In this document: one piece after another, positions 1 through 7,916 of the stretch
Layout of the letters: the number at the start of each line of letters is the position of its first letter
How positions within the stretch are numbered: position 1 is the stretch's first letter
NCBI GenBank assembly: GCA_029202665.1
Contig: CP119326.1
Coordinates: forward strand, 3,224,001-3,288,000
Direction: 5' to 3'
Source of the DNA: Candidatus Brevundimonas colombiensis
GTDB taxonomy: Bacteria > Pseudomonadota > Alphaproteobacteria > Caulobacterales > Caulobacteraceae
Length of the DNA stretch: 64,000 nucleotides
Position numbers and translations under genes: made by a program
The notes under the pieces: generated by a model
The model's input: only the letters and a program-made list of their open reading frames with translations
What the model was told of the DNA's origin: nothing
Database searches by the model: none

Positions 1-627
1 CTGTGGAACCTGGAGTTCAACGCCAAGGTCCGCTCCGCCGACGGCCGCGCCCGACTGCGCGCCGCCGTCTACGCCGCGCGATGGCGCGACGTGCAGAGCG
101 ATCAGTTCCTGCCCAGCGGCCTGGCCTATGTGGTCAATGTCGGAGACGGCGCCGACGTCGGTTTCGAGGCCGAGGCGAACTGGCGGCCGATCGACGGGCT
201 GGAGGTCTTCGCCAACGGTCTGATCGCCGATCCCCGCATCACCGATCCCGCCAGCCGGTTCGCCACCCAGAAAGGCGCGGGCCTGCCTGGCGTGCCCAAG
301 ACCTCGGCCAACATCGGCTTCACCTATCGCCGCCCTATGTCGGGTCAGTTGCAACTGATCGCGGACGGCGGTCTGTCCTATGTCGGCGAGTCCCGCCTGA
401 CGTTCGATGGCCGCCAGCAGCACCGCATGGGCGATTACGCCACCGGCAGGCTGTCGCTGGGCGTGGAGGCAGGCCCCTGGGTCGCCACGGTCTTCGTGGA
501 CAATCTGTTCGACACCGACGCCAACACCTTCGCCTACAGCGACCCCTTCCGCCTGCCCGACGCCCAGGCCGTCACGCCCTTGCGTCCCCGCACCATCGGC
601 GTCGCGCTGAGATGGGCGCTGCAATAG
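1..627 (+). CDS. TonB-dependent receptor, C-terminal part (5' end outside window)
   Basis: An open frame runs from the window edge to a TAG at 625-627, giving at least 208 residues with no start in view. The sequence has the alternating pattern of outer-membrane beta strands, including GFEAEANWRPIDGLEVFANG and a late strand resembling WVATVFVDNLFDTDANTFAY. The 'V.N.FD' stretch before the last strands is typical of TonB-dependent receptor barrels. The chain ends ALRWALQ; the usual terminal aromatic is not the last residue, but a W lies four from the end. Known: such receptors import large or scarce ligands across the outer membrane using TonB energy. The ligand cannot be inferred because the plug and N-terminus are missing. 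It converges with the next receptor on a shared terminator. Confidence 0.8.
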   Translation: MWNLEFNAKVRSADGRARLRAAVYAARWRDVQSDQFLPSGLAYVVNVGDGADVGFEAEANWRPIDGLEVFANGLIADPRITDPASRFATQKGAGLPGVPKTSANIGFTYRRPMSGQLQLIADGGLSYVGESRLTFDGRQQHRMGDYATGRLSLGVEAGPWVATVFVDNLFDTDANTFAYSDPFRLPDAQAVTPLRPRTIGVALRWALQ

Positions 628-641
628 GCGGCCCGCAGAGA

Positions 642-675
642 AAAGCCGCCCTGAGAACAGGGCGGCTTTCCTTTG
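642..675. terminator. Bidirectional intrinsic terminator between two convergent receptor genes
   Basis: A perfect 12-bp stem (AAAGCCGCCCTG at 642-653 with its complement at 658-669) closes on an AGAA loop. The stem carries three A at one end and three T at the other, so it can end transcription from both converging genes. Confidence 0.85.
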
Positions 676-697
676 GGTATTCAACTTGGTTTCGACC

Positions 698-2944
698 TCA
701 GAACCGCTTGGTCAGCTGCACGCCGTAGGTGCGCGGTTCGTTGACGAAGGCGGTCAGGTTGTTGAAGTCGATAGCCCCGATGACGTTTTCTTCGTCGGTC
801 AGGTTGCGGACATAGGCGGCCGCCTCGATGCCGCGGCTCAGATCACGCCAGCCTGCGCGCAAGCCGCCTTCGAACGCCGTATCCTCCATGAATTCGACCG
901 ATTCATAGAGGAACAGGTTGAAGTCCTTCTGCATCACCCAGTCCGTGGAGGCGAACAGTTCCGTGTCGTTCCCCAGCGCGCGGACATAGTTCAGCGTCAG
1001 ATTGGCGGTGTATTCCGGCGCCTGCGGGAAGGGGTTGCCGTCGATGGCGGCGCGGCGGGTCGCGCCCACCATGACGATCGGATCGGTGACGGTGCAGTTG
1101 GAGCCGCACACCGCGACCAGCAGATTCTTGTCCTTGATTTCGGTGTGGTTCCAGGAACCGCCGGCCGACAGGCTGAAGCCCGCCCCCAGATAGACGTCGC
1201 CGTCCAGTTCCAGGCCATGGCCCTCGCCCTTCTTGGCGTTCAGCAGGCGATTGGTGTTGTCCGCCCCGCCGATGGCGGTGAACTGCATATCGCTGACTTC
1301 ATAGACATAGGCGGTGGCGTTGAAGCGCGCCCGACCGTCCATCATCCGGGCCTTCAGGCCGGCCTCATACGACATGACCGTCTCGGAATCCGCCGTGGTC
1401 AGGACCGGCAGGTTGCGGCCCTGGATCGACGGGCCGCGATACCCCTTGGCCACGCGGGCGAACAGGTTCAGGTCGTCATTGACCTGATAGACGGCGCTGA
1501 CGTCCCAACTGACCTGCTGGTCGTCGACCGAGACGGCGCCCGTGCCGCCCGCGCCATTCCCCAGAACAATCTGGCCGTTATAGTGGCGGTTGTCGTCGGT
1601 GTAGCGCACGCCCGCCGTCACCTTCAGGGCGTCCGTCACCTTGTAGCTGCCTTGACCGAACACCGACCACGAATCCGACTTCTGCACGATGTCGGTGGCC
1701 TTGGTCGGCAGCGGATCGCCGATGCCGTTGAAGGTGCCGGTCACCAGGTTGAAGCGTTCATCCCAGTAGAAGGCGCCGACCTGCCAGCCCAGCCGGCCGT
1801 CGCCGTTGGAGGCCAGGCGCAGTTCATAGGTGTTCTGCCGCAGGTCGCTGGACAGGGTGCCGCTCTCGGAGTTGAACGGCGTCTTGTACGACGCTGTCGT
1901 CGGGGCCGAGGCCACGCCGCCGTCGATGTCGCCATCGCCCTGCGACCAGCCCTGATACGAACCGACGATGCCGGTCAGGGTCGCGGGACCGAAGTCATAG
2001 GCGACCTGCAGCGACTCGGACGTGGTCTTCTGCTTCTGGAAGTTGTTGCGGCCGCCGTCGTAATAGACGGTGTCGCGGTCGAAGTTGTCGTTCAGCTTGT
2101 TGGAGCCCTTGGTCAGGGCGTTGGCGCGGTTCATCGTGCCCGTGCCGTCATAGTCGCGCGCCTGCAGGGTCAGCAGGGTCGAAAGGCGATCGGTCGGGGT
2201 CCAGGCGACGTGGACGCGCGCGGCCAGATCGTCGAACCCGCCCAGATCATCCTTGTCGGGATTGGCGAACGACGGATTGTAGGCGTTGTTCACCCAGTCG
2301 TCGCGGTGGTTCCACAGAATGGCGCCGCGAACCTGAAGCGTGTCCGACGCCGGCAGGGTGACGGCGGCCTCGGCGCGCGTCGAACCCAGATTGCCGTAGG
2401 TCAGCGAGCCGAAGCCGGTGAACGCGTCCGACGGCTTGACGGTGTCGATCTTGACCACGCCGGCCGGGGTGTTGCGGCCGAACAGCGTGCCCTGCGGTCC
2501 CCGCAGCACTTCCAACTGCTGAACGTCGAACAGGGGGAAGCCCTTCAGATAGACGCTTTCCAGAACCACATTGTCCAGCACCACCGACACCGGCTGCGAG
2601 GCGGTGAAATCGAAGTCCACATTGCCCAGCCCGCGAATATAGAAGCGCGGAGCATAGCGGCCGTTCGAGCTTTCCACCTGCAGGCTGGGCACGCGGCCCG
2701 ACAGCGACAGGATGTCGGCGCCGCCGGCCGAAACCTCCTGCAGCGTCTGGGTGCTCAGCGCGGTGACGGCGAAAGGCACGTCGCGGATGTTCTCGCTGCG
2801 GCGCTGGGCGGTGACCACGATGTCGTCCACGCCGGTGGATTCGGCGGCGGCGGGAACGGTCTGGGCGGTTTGCGCTGAAACGGCGCCGGCGCTCAGCAGA
2901 GCGACGCCGCTGACGGTGGCGGCCAAAAGGGCTTGGCGAAGCAT
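698..2944 (-). CDS. TonB-dependent receptor
   Basis: This 748-residue protein begins with a clear signal peptide (MLRQALLAATVSGVALLSAG, cleavage near AVSAQ). A TonB-box-like segment, DDIVVTAQRR, follows at about residues 40-49. The plug domain (about 55-165) holds VLDNVVLESVYLKGFPLFD and LRGPQGTLFGRNTPAGVV, a hallmark of the receptor family. The rest is a barrel ending in F (QLTKRF). Length and layout match the Caulobacter/Sphingomonas-type receptors often used for plant- or terpenoid-derived compounds, but the ligand is not identifiable. It is divergent from the metallophosphatase gene and shares a terminator with the partial receptor on its other side. Confidence 0.93.
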   Translation of the reverse strand: MLRQALLAATVSGVALLSAGAVSAQTAQTVPAAAESTGVDDIVVTAQRRSENIRDVPFAVTALSTQTLQEVSAGGADILSLSGRVPSLQVESSNGRYAPRFYIRGLGNVDFDFTASQPVSVVLDNVVLESVYLKGFPLFDVQQLEVLRGPQGTLFGRNTPAGVVKIDTVKPSDAFTGFGSLTYGNLGSTRAEAAVTLPASDTLQVRGAILWNHRDDWVNNAYNPSFANPDKDDLGGFDDLAARVHVAWTPTDRLSTLLTLQARDYDGTGTMNRANALTKGSNKLNDNFDRDTVYYDGGRNNFQKQKTTSESLQVAYDFGPATLTGIVGSYQGWSQGDGDIDGGVASAPTTASYKTPFNSESGTLSSDLRQNTYELRLASNGDGRLGWQVGAFYWDERFNLVTGTFNGIGDPLPTKATDIVQKSDSWSVFGQGSYKVTDALKVTAGVRYTDDNRHYNGQIVLGNGAGGTGAVSVDDQQVSWDVSAVYQVNDDLNLFARVAKGYRGPSIQGRNLPVLTTADSETVMSYEAGLKARMMDGRARFNATAYVYEVSDMQFTAIGGADNTNRLLNAKKGEGHGLELDGDVYLGAGFSLSAGGSWNHTEIKDKNLLVAVCGSNCTVTDPIVMVGATRRAAIDGNPFPQAPEYTANLTLNYVRALGNDTELFASTDWVMQKDFNLFLYESVEFMEDTAFEGGLRAGWRDLSRGIEAAAYVRNLTDEENVIGAIDFNNLTAFVNEPRTYGVQLTKRF

Positions 2945-3183
2945 AAAGAAGATTCCTTGACGACAGGGGGGAGGACGTGTCGCGCGACGCCCTAAAGCTT
3001 CGCCATCTTAATCGCCAGAGGCGACCATGCCCGGTTTCTTGAACCTTTGACGACGCGGCCACAGCCCTGTGACAATTTGCTTTCCCGCGCCCTCACCGCA
3101 TTGCGTCACGTCTCTTGCGATGCGAAACTAGGTGCGTGCGTGAGCGCTGCTCCGCGCCTTTCCGGACATCACCTGGAGCAAGC

Positions 3184-4539
3184 ATGGCCCTCATCGCGCC
3201 TTCTCGTCGTCGGCTTCTTCAGTTCGCGGCCGCAGCGGCCATGACGCCCGGGTTGACGGCCATGAAGTCTCAGGCGGTCATCGGCCGGGTGTTGGCTGTG
3301 TCGGATCTGCACTCCGCCTATGAGCGAACCGCCCAGCTGTTGGCGGCCTTCGAACACGAGATCCGGTCTCACCCCGTTCCCCATGTGATCGCCGTCAACG
3401 GCGACATCTTCGAGCATGGTAATGTCGTCGCCCAGCGTTCGGACGGCGTGGTGGACTGGACATTTCTGGCGGCCCTGCCCGCCCTGGCGCCGACAGTGGT
3501 GAACCTGGGCAATCACGACAATGACCTGACGCCTGACCTGGCCGATGTCGTGGCCCGGATGAAGGCTTTGGGAATCCACGTCGTCAGCACCATCGCCGAC
3601 ACCCGCACCGGCGTCGGCTATGCCCAGCCCGTGGCTACGCTGCCGTTCGGCGCCCATCGGCTGCGGGTCGTCGGCATGGCCACCGATTCGATGAATACCT
3701 ATCCCAAGGCATCGCGCGATCAACTCCTGATCCCGGCGGCCGCCGACTGGGCGCGGGCGAACCTGTCGGACAGTCTTTCGGGTGCGGACAAGGTCATGGT
3801 CATGAGCCATGCGGGGGTTGTCGCGGACCGGGACATTCTACCGCTGCTGCCGGCCGGCGCGCTGATGGTCGGCGGTCACGATCACCTGTTGTTCCAGCAC
3901 CGGCAGGGCGCCAGCGCCTATGTGCATACGGGTTCGTTCACCAGCGCCTATACGGTCGCGGAATTCGAAGCGGGGGGTTCCGTGACCGCCGCCTCTCATC
4001 CGGTTTCGACAGACGGCCCCGCCTCCCCCGTCCTGGCGGCCTTGGCGGCCAAGACGCTGGCCGACACGCTGACGCCCGACGAACGGGCGATACTGTGGAC
4101 CAGCCGCCGGGCGATGTCCTTGGGCGACACGGGCCGCATCATTGCCTCTGGCATGGCTCGCGCGACGGGCGCGCACGCCGGCTTTGTCGGCCACACCACC
4201 CTGGGCGCCGCCGCCCCCGCCGGGCCCGTCAACCGCTACGTCTTCGATTCCATCGTCCGCTTCGACGGCGCCCTGATGACGGCCGAGGTGACCCGCGCCC
4301 GGTTCGAAACCTTCATGACCAGATCGAACCAGGACCACCCCTTGGCCCTGAGCGCCCGCACCGGCGACTTCCTCTACGCCTCAGGCTCCGCCTCCCGACG
4401 CGATCCGATCCGCATTGTCACCACCGACTGGTGCGCGACCAACCAGCAGAAATATTTCGGGGTCGACGACTTGGTTTTCCAAGCCGCGCCTGGCCTGACC
4501 CTGAAGGCGGTCGCCGCCTCGGCGCTTGCGGACGAGTGA
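3184..4539 (+). CDS. Tat-exported metallophosphoesterase (5'-nucleotidase-like)
   Basis: The 451-residue protein starts at the ATG at 3184, preceded by a TGGAG ribosome site; an upstream in-frame start exists but would bury the export signal. SRRRLLQF at residues 7-14 followed by an alanine-rich stretch is a twin-arginine signal. The calcineurin-like metal motifs are all visible: SDLHSAY, NGDIFEHG, LGNHDND, MSHAG and GGHDH. A C-terminal segment with FVGHTTLGA resembles the 5'-nucleotidase C-terminal domain. Known: this family hydrolyses nucleotides or cyclic phosphodiesters in the periplasm with two metal ions. Inferred role: phosphate or nucleoside salvage. It stands alone, convergent with the esterase gene. 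Confidence 0.85.
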   Translation: MALIAPSRRRLLQFAAAAAMTPGLTAMKSQAVIGRVLAVSDLHSAYERTAQLLAAFEHEIRSHPVPHVIAVNGDIFEHGNVVAQRSDGVVDWTFLAALPALAPTVVNLGNHDNDLTPDLADVVARMKALGIHVVSTIADTRTGVGYAQPVATLPFGAHRLRVVGMATDSMNTYPKASRDQLLIPAAADWARANLSDSLSGADKVMVMSHAGVVADRDILPLLPAGALMVGGHDHLLFQHRQGASAYVHTGSFTSAYTVAEFEAGGSVTAASHPVSTDGPASPVLAALAAKTLADTLTPDERAILWTSRRAMSLGDTGRIIASGMARATGAHAGFVGHTTLGAAAPAGPVNRYVFDSIVRFDGALMTAEVTRARFETFMTRSNQDHPLALSARTGDFLYASGSASRRDPIRIVTTDWCATNQQKYFGVDDLVFQAAPGLTLKAVAASALADE

Positions 4540-4640
4540 CGGCCAGGCGCATTTTCCAGCCTCGCCACAAACCTGTCTGGTACGCGGGCGGGATGGGCGA
4601 AGGTCGGGCAGGGCGACGACGGTCTTGGACAGTAAGTCGC

Positions 4641-5546
4641 TCAGGACGTGAGGAACGCGGCCAGCGATTTGATGTCGGTGGCGCAGTGACCGCCGTATAG
4701 AGGATGCCATTCCGTCCTGACGCCCCGGCGGGTCGCCCGTTCGGCGAGAAGCCGCGTGCCTTCGTAATTTCCGTAGGCGTCATACAGACCATTGGACAGG
4801 TAGAGCGCTGGCGATGCGGAGTCGGCGCGCTCTATGAGCGCGAGTGGAGACACGCGCCGCCATTCTTCCTCGCTCGCGAGGTATTTTCGGGCGAGGAGCC
4901 AGACCCCGAACGCCATTTTCGGGTTTGCGCCGGTCCGCTTGATGGCGGCTCTGCTCGCCGACAGTGAGGCAAAAGGCGAAACCGCGTAGACGCCGGGACA
5001 AAGGGCTGCAATCCGGTCAAAGGCCTGTGGGTTGGAGAGCCCGGCGATCAGTGCATTGAGGCCGCCCATGGACTCGCCCGCCAGCATACGTCGACGCGGC
5101 GTTCCAATATGGCTCTCGATCTCCGGCAATCTTCCCATCAGGTCTGGCAGCAGACCGCTGTTCTCGCGCTCACCCGCCGGCGTCAGGAGCCATGTGGGAC
5201 CGTAAGACAGCGTGACCACGGTCGGCGGCGTAACGCCGGTCGCCTCCCACTGCGCCTGCAACATGGCGGTAAGATAGGTGTCATCGTTCCAGACCCGCTC
5301 ATCCAACCCGCGGCCGTGCAGGTGATAAAGCACATCGCCGTTTGCGCCATTGGCGGCCCGATATACGCAATACCGAAGCGGTCCGGACGCGCCGCAGTCC
5401 TCATCCGCCCTTGTGAACGACACCTTCTGCGCGCCCCACGGATTCGTCAGTTCCTTCCATCCCAAGTGGCCGAGCCAGGCGAACGCAATGACGCCGAGGA
5501 TGACAAGCCAGCGTTGGCGGATACGAGGTAAGGCAAGGTGACGCAT
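4641..5546 (-). CDS. Esterase-like alpha/beta hydrolase, membrane-anchored or secreted
   Basis: The ATG at 5546 is chosen because GGAG lies about seven bases upstream; an in-frame start 27 codons earlier would cover the PadR-type operator. The 301-residue product has one N-terminal hydrophobic segment (WLVILGVIAFAWLGHLGW) after a basic stretch, so it is probably anchored in or exported across the inner membrane. YHLHGRGLDERVW gives the oxyanion region, GESMGG the nucleophile elbow, and GGHC near the end a likely catalytic His, as in esterase D/feruloyl-esterase-like proteins. The substrate is unknown. The gene is divergent from a PadR regulator, with matching palindromes in front of both genes, so PadR control of this enzyme is likely. 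Confidence 0.8.
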   Translation of the reverse strand: MRHLALPRIRQRWLVILGVIAFAWLGHLGWKELTNPWGAQKVSFTRADEDCGASGPLRYCVYRAANGANGDVLYHLHGRGLDERVWNDDTYLTAMLQAQWEATGVTPPTVVTLSYGPTWLLTPAGERENSGLLPDLMGRLPEIESHIGTPRRRMLAGESMGGLNALIAGLSNPQAFDRIAALCPGVYAVSPFASLSASRAAIKRTGANPKMAFGVWLLARKYLASEEEWRRVSPLALIERADSASPALYLSNGLYDAYGNYEGTRLLAERATRRGVRTEWHPLYGGHCATDIKSLAAFLTS

Positions 5547-5630
5547 TCTGACTCCGTGTCGTGCGACCTCGTCAACTTTGCGAAGGCTCGCCCGATTCCG
5601 CGCGCCCGAACGTGGAAACGCGACCATAAA

Positions 5631-5644
5631 TCTACCTAGGTAGA
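5631..5644. promoter_or_regulatory. Candidate PadR operator, esterase side
   Basis: TCTACCTAGGTAGA is a perfect 14-bp palindrome 84 bases upstream of the esterase start. It shares 12 of 14 positions with the site at 5720-5733. Binding by the adjacent PadR protein is inferred. Confidence 0.6.
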
Positions 5645-5719
5645 AATGGAGTCAAGCGGTCATGTGACGTCGCCTTTCCGGCAATCTGTCCAATCCCATG
5701 AGCCGACGTTGACAAAAAC

Positions 5720-5733
5720 TCTACATAGATAGA
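5720..5733. promoter_or_regulatory. Candidate PadR operator, padR side
   Basis: TCTACATAGATAGA lies just upstream of the padR-like start, immediately after a TTGACA at 5709-5714 that could be a -35 element. Its position suggests autorepression. Confidence 0.6.
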
Positions 5734-5742
5734 ACGAGAGGC

Positions 5743-6045
5743 ATGCTTCGAAGCCGCGCCCCCTCCCCCGCGACCCGCGCCGTATTGAGCGCGCTGATCG
5801 ACGCGGCCCATGCCTGGTCTCATGGGTATGAGCTTTGTCGCCTGACCGGCCTGAAGTCGGGGACGTTATATCCGCTGCTCATCCGACTGGAGAGACAAGG
5901 CTATCTGCACGCCGAGTGGCAGCCGCCAGAGCCGGGCCGCCCTCCTCGACACGCCTATCGCCTGACAGCGGAGGGGCATCGGTACACGACGCAAATCCAA
6001 GCCGCCGCGCAGGGGGCGGATCATCGGCTTACGAGGCCGGCGTGA
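5743..6045 (+). CDS. PadR-family transcriptional regulator
   Basis: This 100-residue protein is a bare PadR winged helix: helix-turn-helix around GYELCRLTGLKSGTLYPLLI (residues 28-47), then the wing LERQGYLHAEW and the typical RHAYRLTAEG segment. Known: PadR proteins are dimeric repressors, and short ones like this often control a gene in the same operon plus a divergent one. Its stop overlaps the GTG start of the following membrane protein, so the two are translationally coupled. Two matching palindromes flank the divergent promoter region. The effector is unknown. Confidence 0.9.
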   Translation: MLRSRAPSPATRAVLSALIDAAHAWSHGYELCRLTGLKSGTLYPLLIRLERQGYLHAEWQPPEPGRPPRHAYRLTAEGHRYTTQIQAAAQGADHRLTRPA

Positions 6046-7208
6046 CTTTGGCCGAGCGGCTCGTCAGGCTTTGTCTGCCATGGCTTCCACCCCACCTTCG
6101 CGACTGGGGCGAAGCCATGGCGCGAGAGGCGGGCGAGGTCCCGGGTGGCCTGCGCGCGATATTGTTCGCCGCGGGCTGCGTCGTCTTTGCAGCGAGGGTC
6201 GGCGTCGGCGGCCGGATGCGAGCCGGACTTCGCGCCGTCATGCCGGTAAAAGCCTATGGCGATCGAATTCCGATAAGCGCTCTGTGCGAACCGCGCGGTT
6301 TCACCCTGGCGTGCGCCTTCACGGCCACCACACTGGGGCTTGTCCAACTGGGCGCGTCGGGCGCCGCGCATGGGATGCTCGTCATGAACGCCATGGCGTT
6401 TGTGGCCGGACTGATCATGGTTTTCCCACTGGCGAAAAGAGAGACTGCGGACCATCCCTTCTTCGGGTTGTTGTCGTTGGGAACCGGCGCGGCCCTGCTG
6501 TTCACCGCAGCCTTTGGCGAGCAGGTTTCCGGCGCCAGTCGTTGGATGTTGATCGGTCAGATCGCCCTTCAGCCGAGCCTGATCATGCTGCCTCTGATAA
6601 TCGTCGGCTTCGCAAGGACGCGGGATTCACTGACGGCGTTAGGCATCGTCATGGCGGCGATGGCCCTCGCGCTCCAGCCGGACAGAGCGATGGCGGGCGC
6701 CCTGCTGGCAGGCCTTTTGGCTGTCGCGATCTTTGCAAGACATCCACGGATTCTGTTCTGCGTAGGCGCAGCCGGGTTGGCTTTTGCGATCACCTGGTTC
6801 AGGCCTGACGTCGTCCCGGCCGCACCCCATGTCGATCGGCTGTTCAGAACGGCCTTTTCAAAAGGTGTTGTTCCAGGTCTTTCGGTTTGGACTGGGGCTG
6901 TCGTCCTGATGCTTCCGGCGGTCTTCGGAATTCTTCGCGACCGAGCCCATTGCGCTGTTCATGCCGCTTTCGGCGCGACCTGGCTGGCGATCCTGACCGC
7001 TGCAGCCTGGGGTGACTTCCCTGCACCTCTCGTCGGCTACGGCGGAAGCGCCATCGTCGGCTATATCCTCGCGACACTGGCGCTGCCGCGTCGCTGGACC
7101 ACATCTCGCAGCGCCGTTGAGGCCGTCGTGATTGACCAAGACAAGGGCAACGCGCGCCGTTGCGACTTGTCGCCGACGCAAGAACTGCGGACAAATCTGA
7201 ATCTGTGA
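6042..7208 (+). CDS. Multi-pass membrane protein coupled to PadR regulator
   Basis: The start is taken as GTG at 6042, which overlaps the padR stop (GTGA); a longer frame opens upstream but lies inside padR. The 388-residue product has about eight hydrophobic segments, for example FTLACAFTATTLGLVQLGA, AMAFVAGLIMVFPLA and WTGAVVLMLPAVFGIL. I do not recognise a family. Small PadR genes often sit before a membrane protein of unknown function, and the pair is probably one unit. No transporter or enzyme motif is evident. It ends 15 bases from the convergent kdpE stop. Confidence 0.7.
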   Translation: MTLAERLVRLCLPWLPPHLRDWGEAMAREAGEVPGGLRAILFAAGCVVFAARVGVGGRMRAGLRAVMPVKAYGDRIPISALCEPRGFTLACAFTATTLGLVQLGASGAAHGMLVMNAMAFVAGLIMVFPLAKRETADHPFFGLLSLGTGAALLFTAAFGEQVSGASRWMLIGQIALQPSLIMLPLIIVGFARTRDSLTALGIVMAAMALALQPDRAMAGALLAGLLAVAIFARHPRILFCVGAAGLAFAITWFRPDVVPAAPHVDRLFRTAFSKGVVPGLSVWTGAVVLMLPAVFGILRDRAHCAVHAAFGATWLAILTAAAWGDFPAPLVGYGGSAIVGYILATLALPRRWTTSRSAVEAVVIDQDKGNARRCDLSPTQELRTNLNL

Positions 7209-7223
7209 GGTCAGTCGGCTGGA

Positions 7224-7916
7224 CTAACCGACAAACCGATATCCAATGCCCGGCTCTGTAAGGATCAGAGCTGGTTGCGCCGGATCCCTCTCGAGCTTTT
7301 GCCTTAACTGCCCCACGACGACGCGCAGATACTGGACATCATCAGCGTGGCCAGCGCCCCAGACGGTCTTCAGGAGTTCGGCGTGACCCAGCAGCTTGCC
7401 GGCATTACGAGCCAGATTGGCCAGGACCTCATATTCCTTGGGTCTCAACTTCACCCGTTCGCCGGCGCGGGTGACGATGCGACGATCCAGGTCGATGACG
7501 ACATCCCCGGCCGCGACCACGCCCCCCAGGACCGGCGTCCTCGCACCCTGGCGCAGGCCGGCGCGGATGCGGGCCAGAAGTTCGCCGACGCCGAACGGCT
7601 TTTCCACATAGTCGTTGGCGCCCAGGTCCAGGGCGACGATCTTCTCGGCCTCACGGTCGCGGGCGGACAGGACGATGATCGGTCCCTGATAGAAGTCCCG
7701 CGCCCGCGTCAACACGTCCTTGCCGTCCATGTCGGGCAGGCCGAGGTCCAGCACCACCGCGTCGGGGCTCCACAAGGCGATAGCGCGCAGCCCCTCCTGG
7801 CCGCTGTCGGCGCGGCGGGGTTGATAGCCGGCGACGTCCAGGGCGTGGCCCAGGAAGCGGTGGATCTGGGGCTCATCGTCGATGACCAGAACCTGGGGGC
7901 GAACGGCGGTCATCAC
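7224..7916 (-). CDS. kdpE: KdpE, response regulator of potassium uptake
   Basis: The 230-residue protein has an OmpR/PhoB layout. A receiver domain (about 1-120) has the acidic pair in VLVIDDEPQIH, the phospho-acceptor Asp in AVVLDLGLPDMDG and the conserved Lys in NDYVEKPFG. A winged-helix DNA-binding domain follows (LRPKEYEVLANLARNAGKLL, then LRVVVGQLRQKLERDP). Known: KdpD phosphorylates KdpE when potassium is limiting, and KdpE activates the kdp promoter. The gene overlaps kdpD by four bases (ATGA) and is the last gene of the kdp operon. Confidence 0.96.
   Translation of the reverse strand: MMTAVRPQVLVIDDEPQIHRFLGHALDVAGYQPRRADSGQEGLRAIALWSPDAVVLDLGLPDMDGKDVLTRARDFYQGPIIVLSARDREAEKIVALDLGANDYVEKPFGVGELLARIRAGLRQGARTPVLGGVVAAGDVVIDLDRRIVTRAGERVKLRPKEYEVLANLARNAGKLLGHAELLKTVWGAGHADDVQYLRVVVGQLRQKLERDPAQPALILTEPGIGYRFVG

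Noticed and set aside
686..2878. 730-codon plus-strand open frame opposite the TonB receptor
   Set aside because: It is antisense to a gene with clear receptor motifs; the translation is low-complexity Arg/Gly/Val-rich with no domain.
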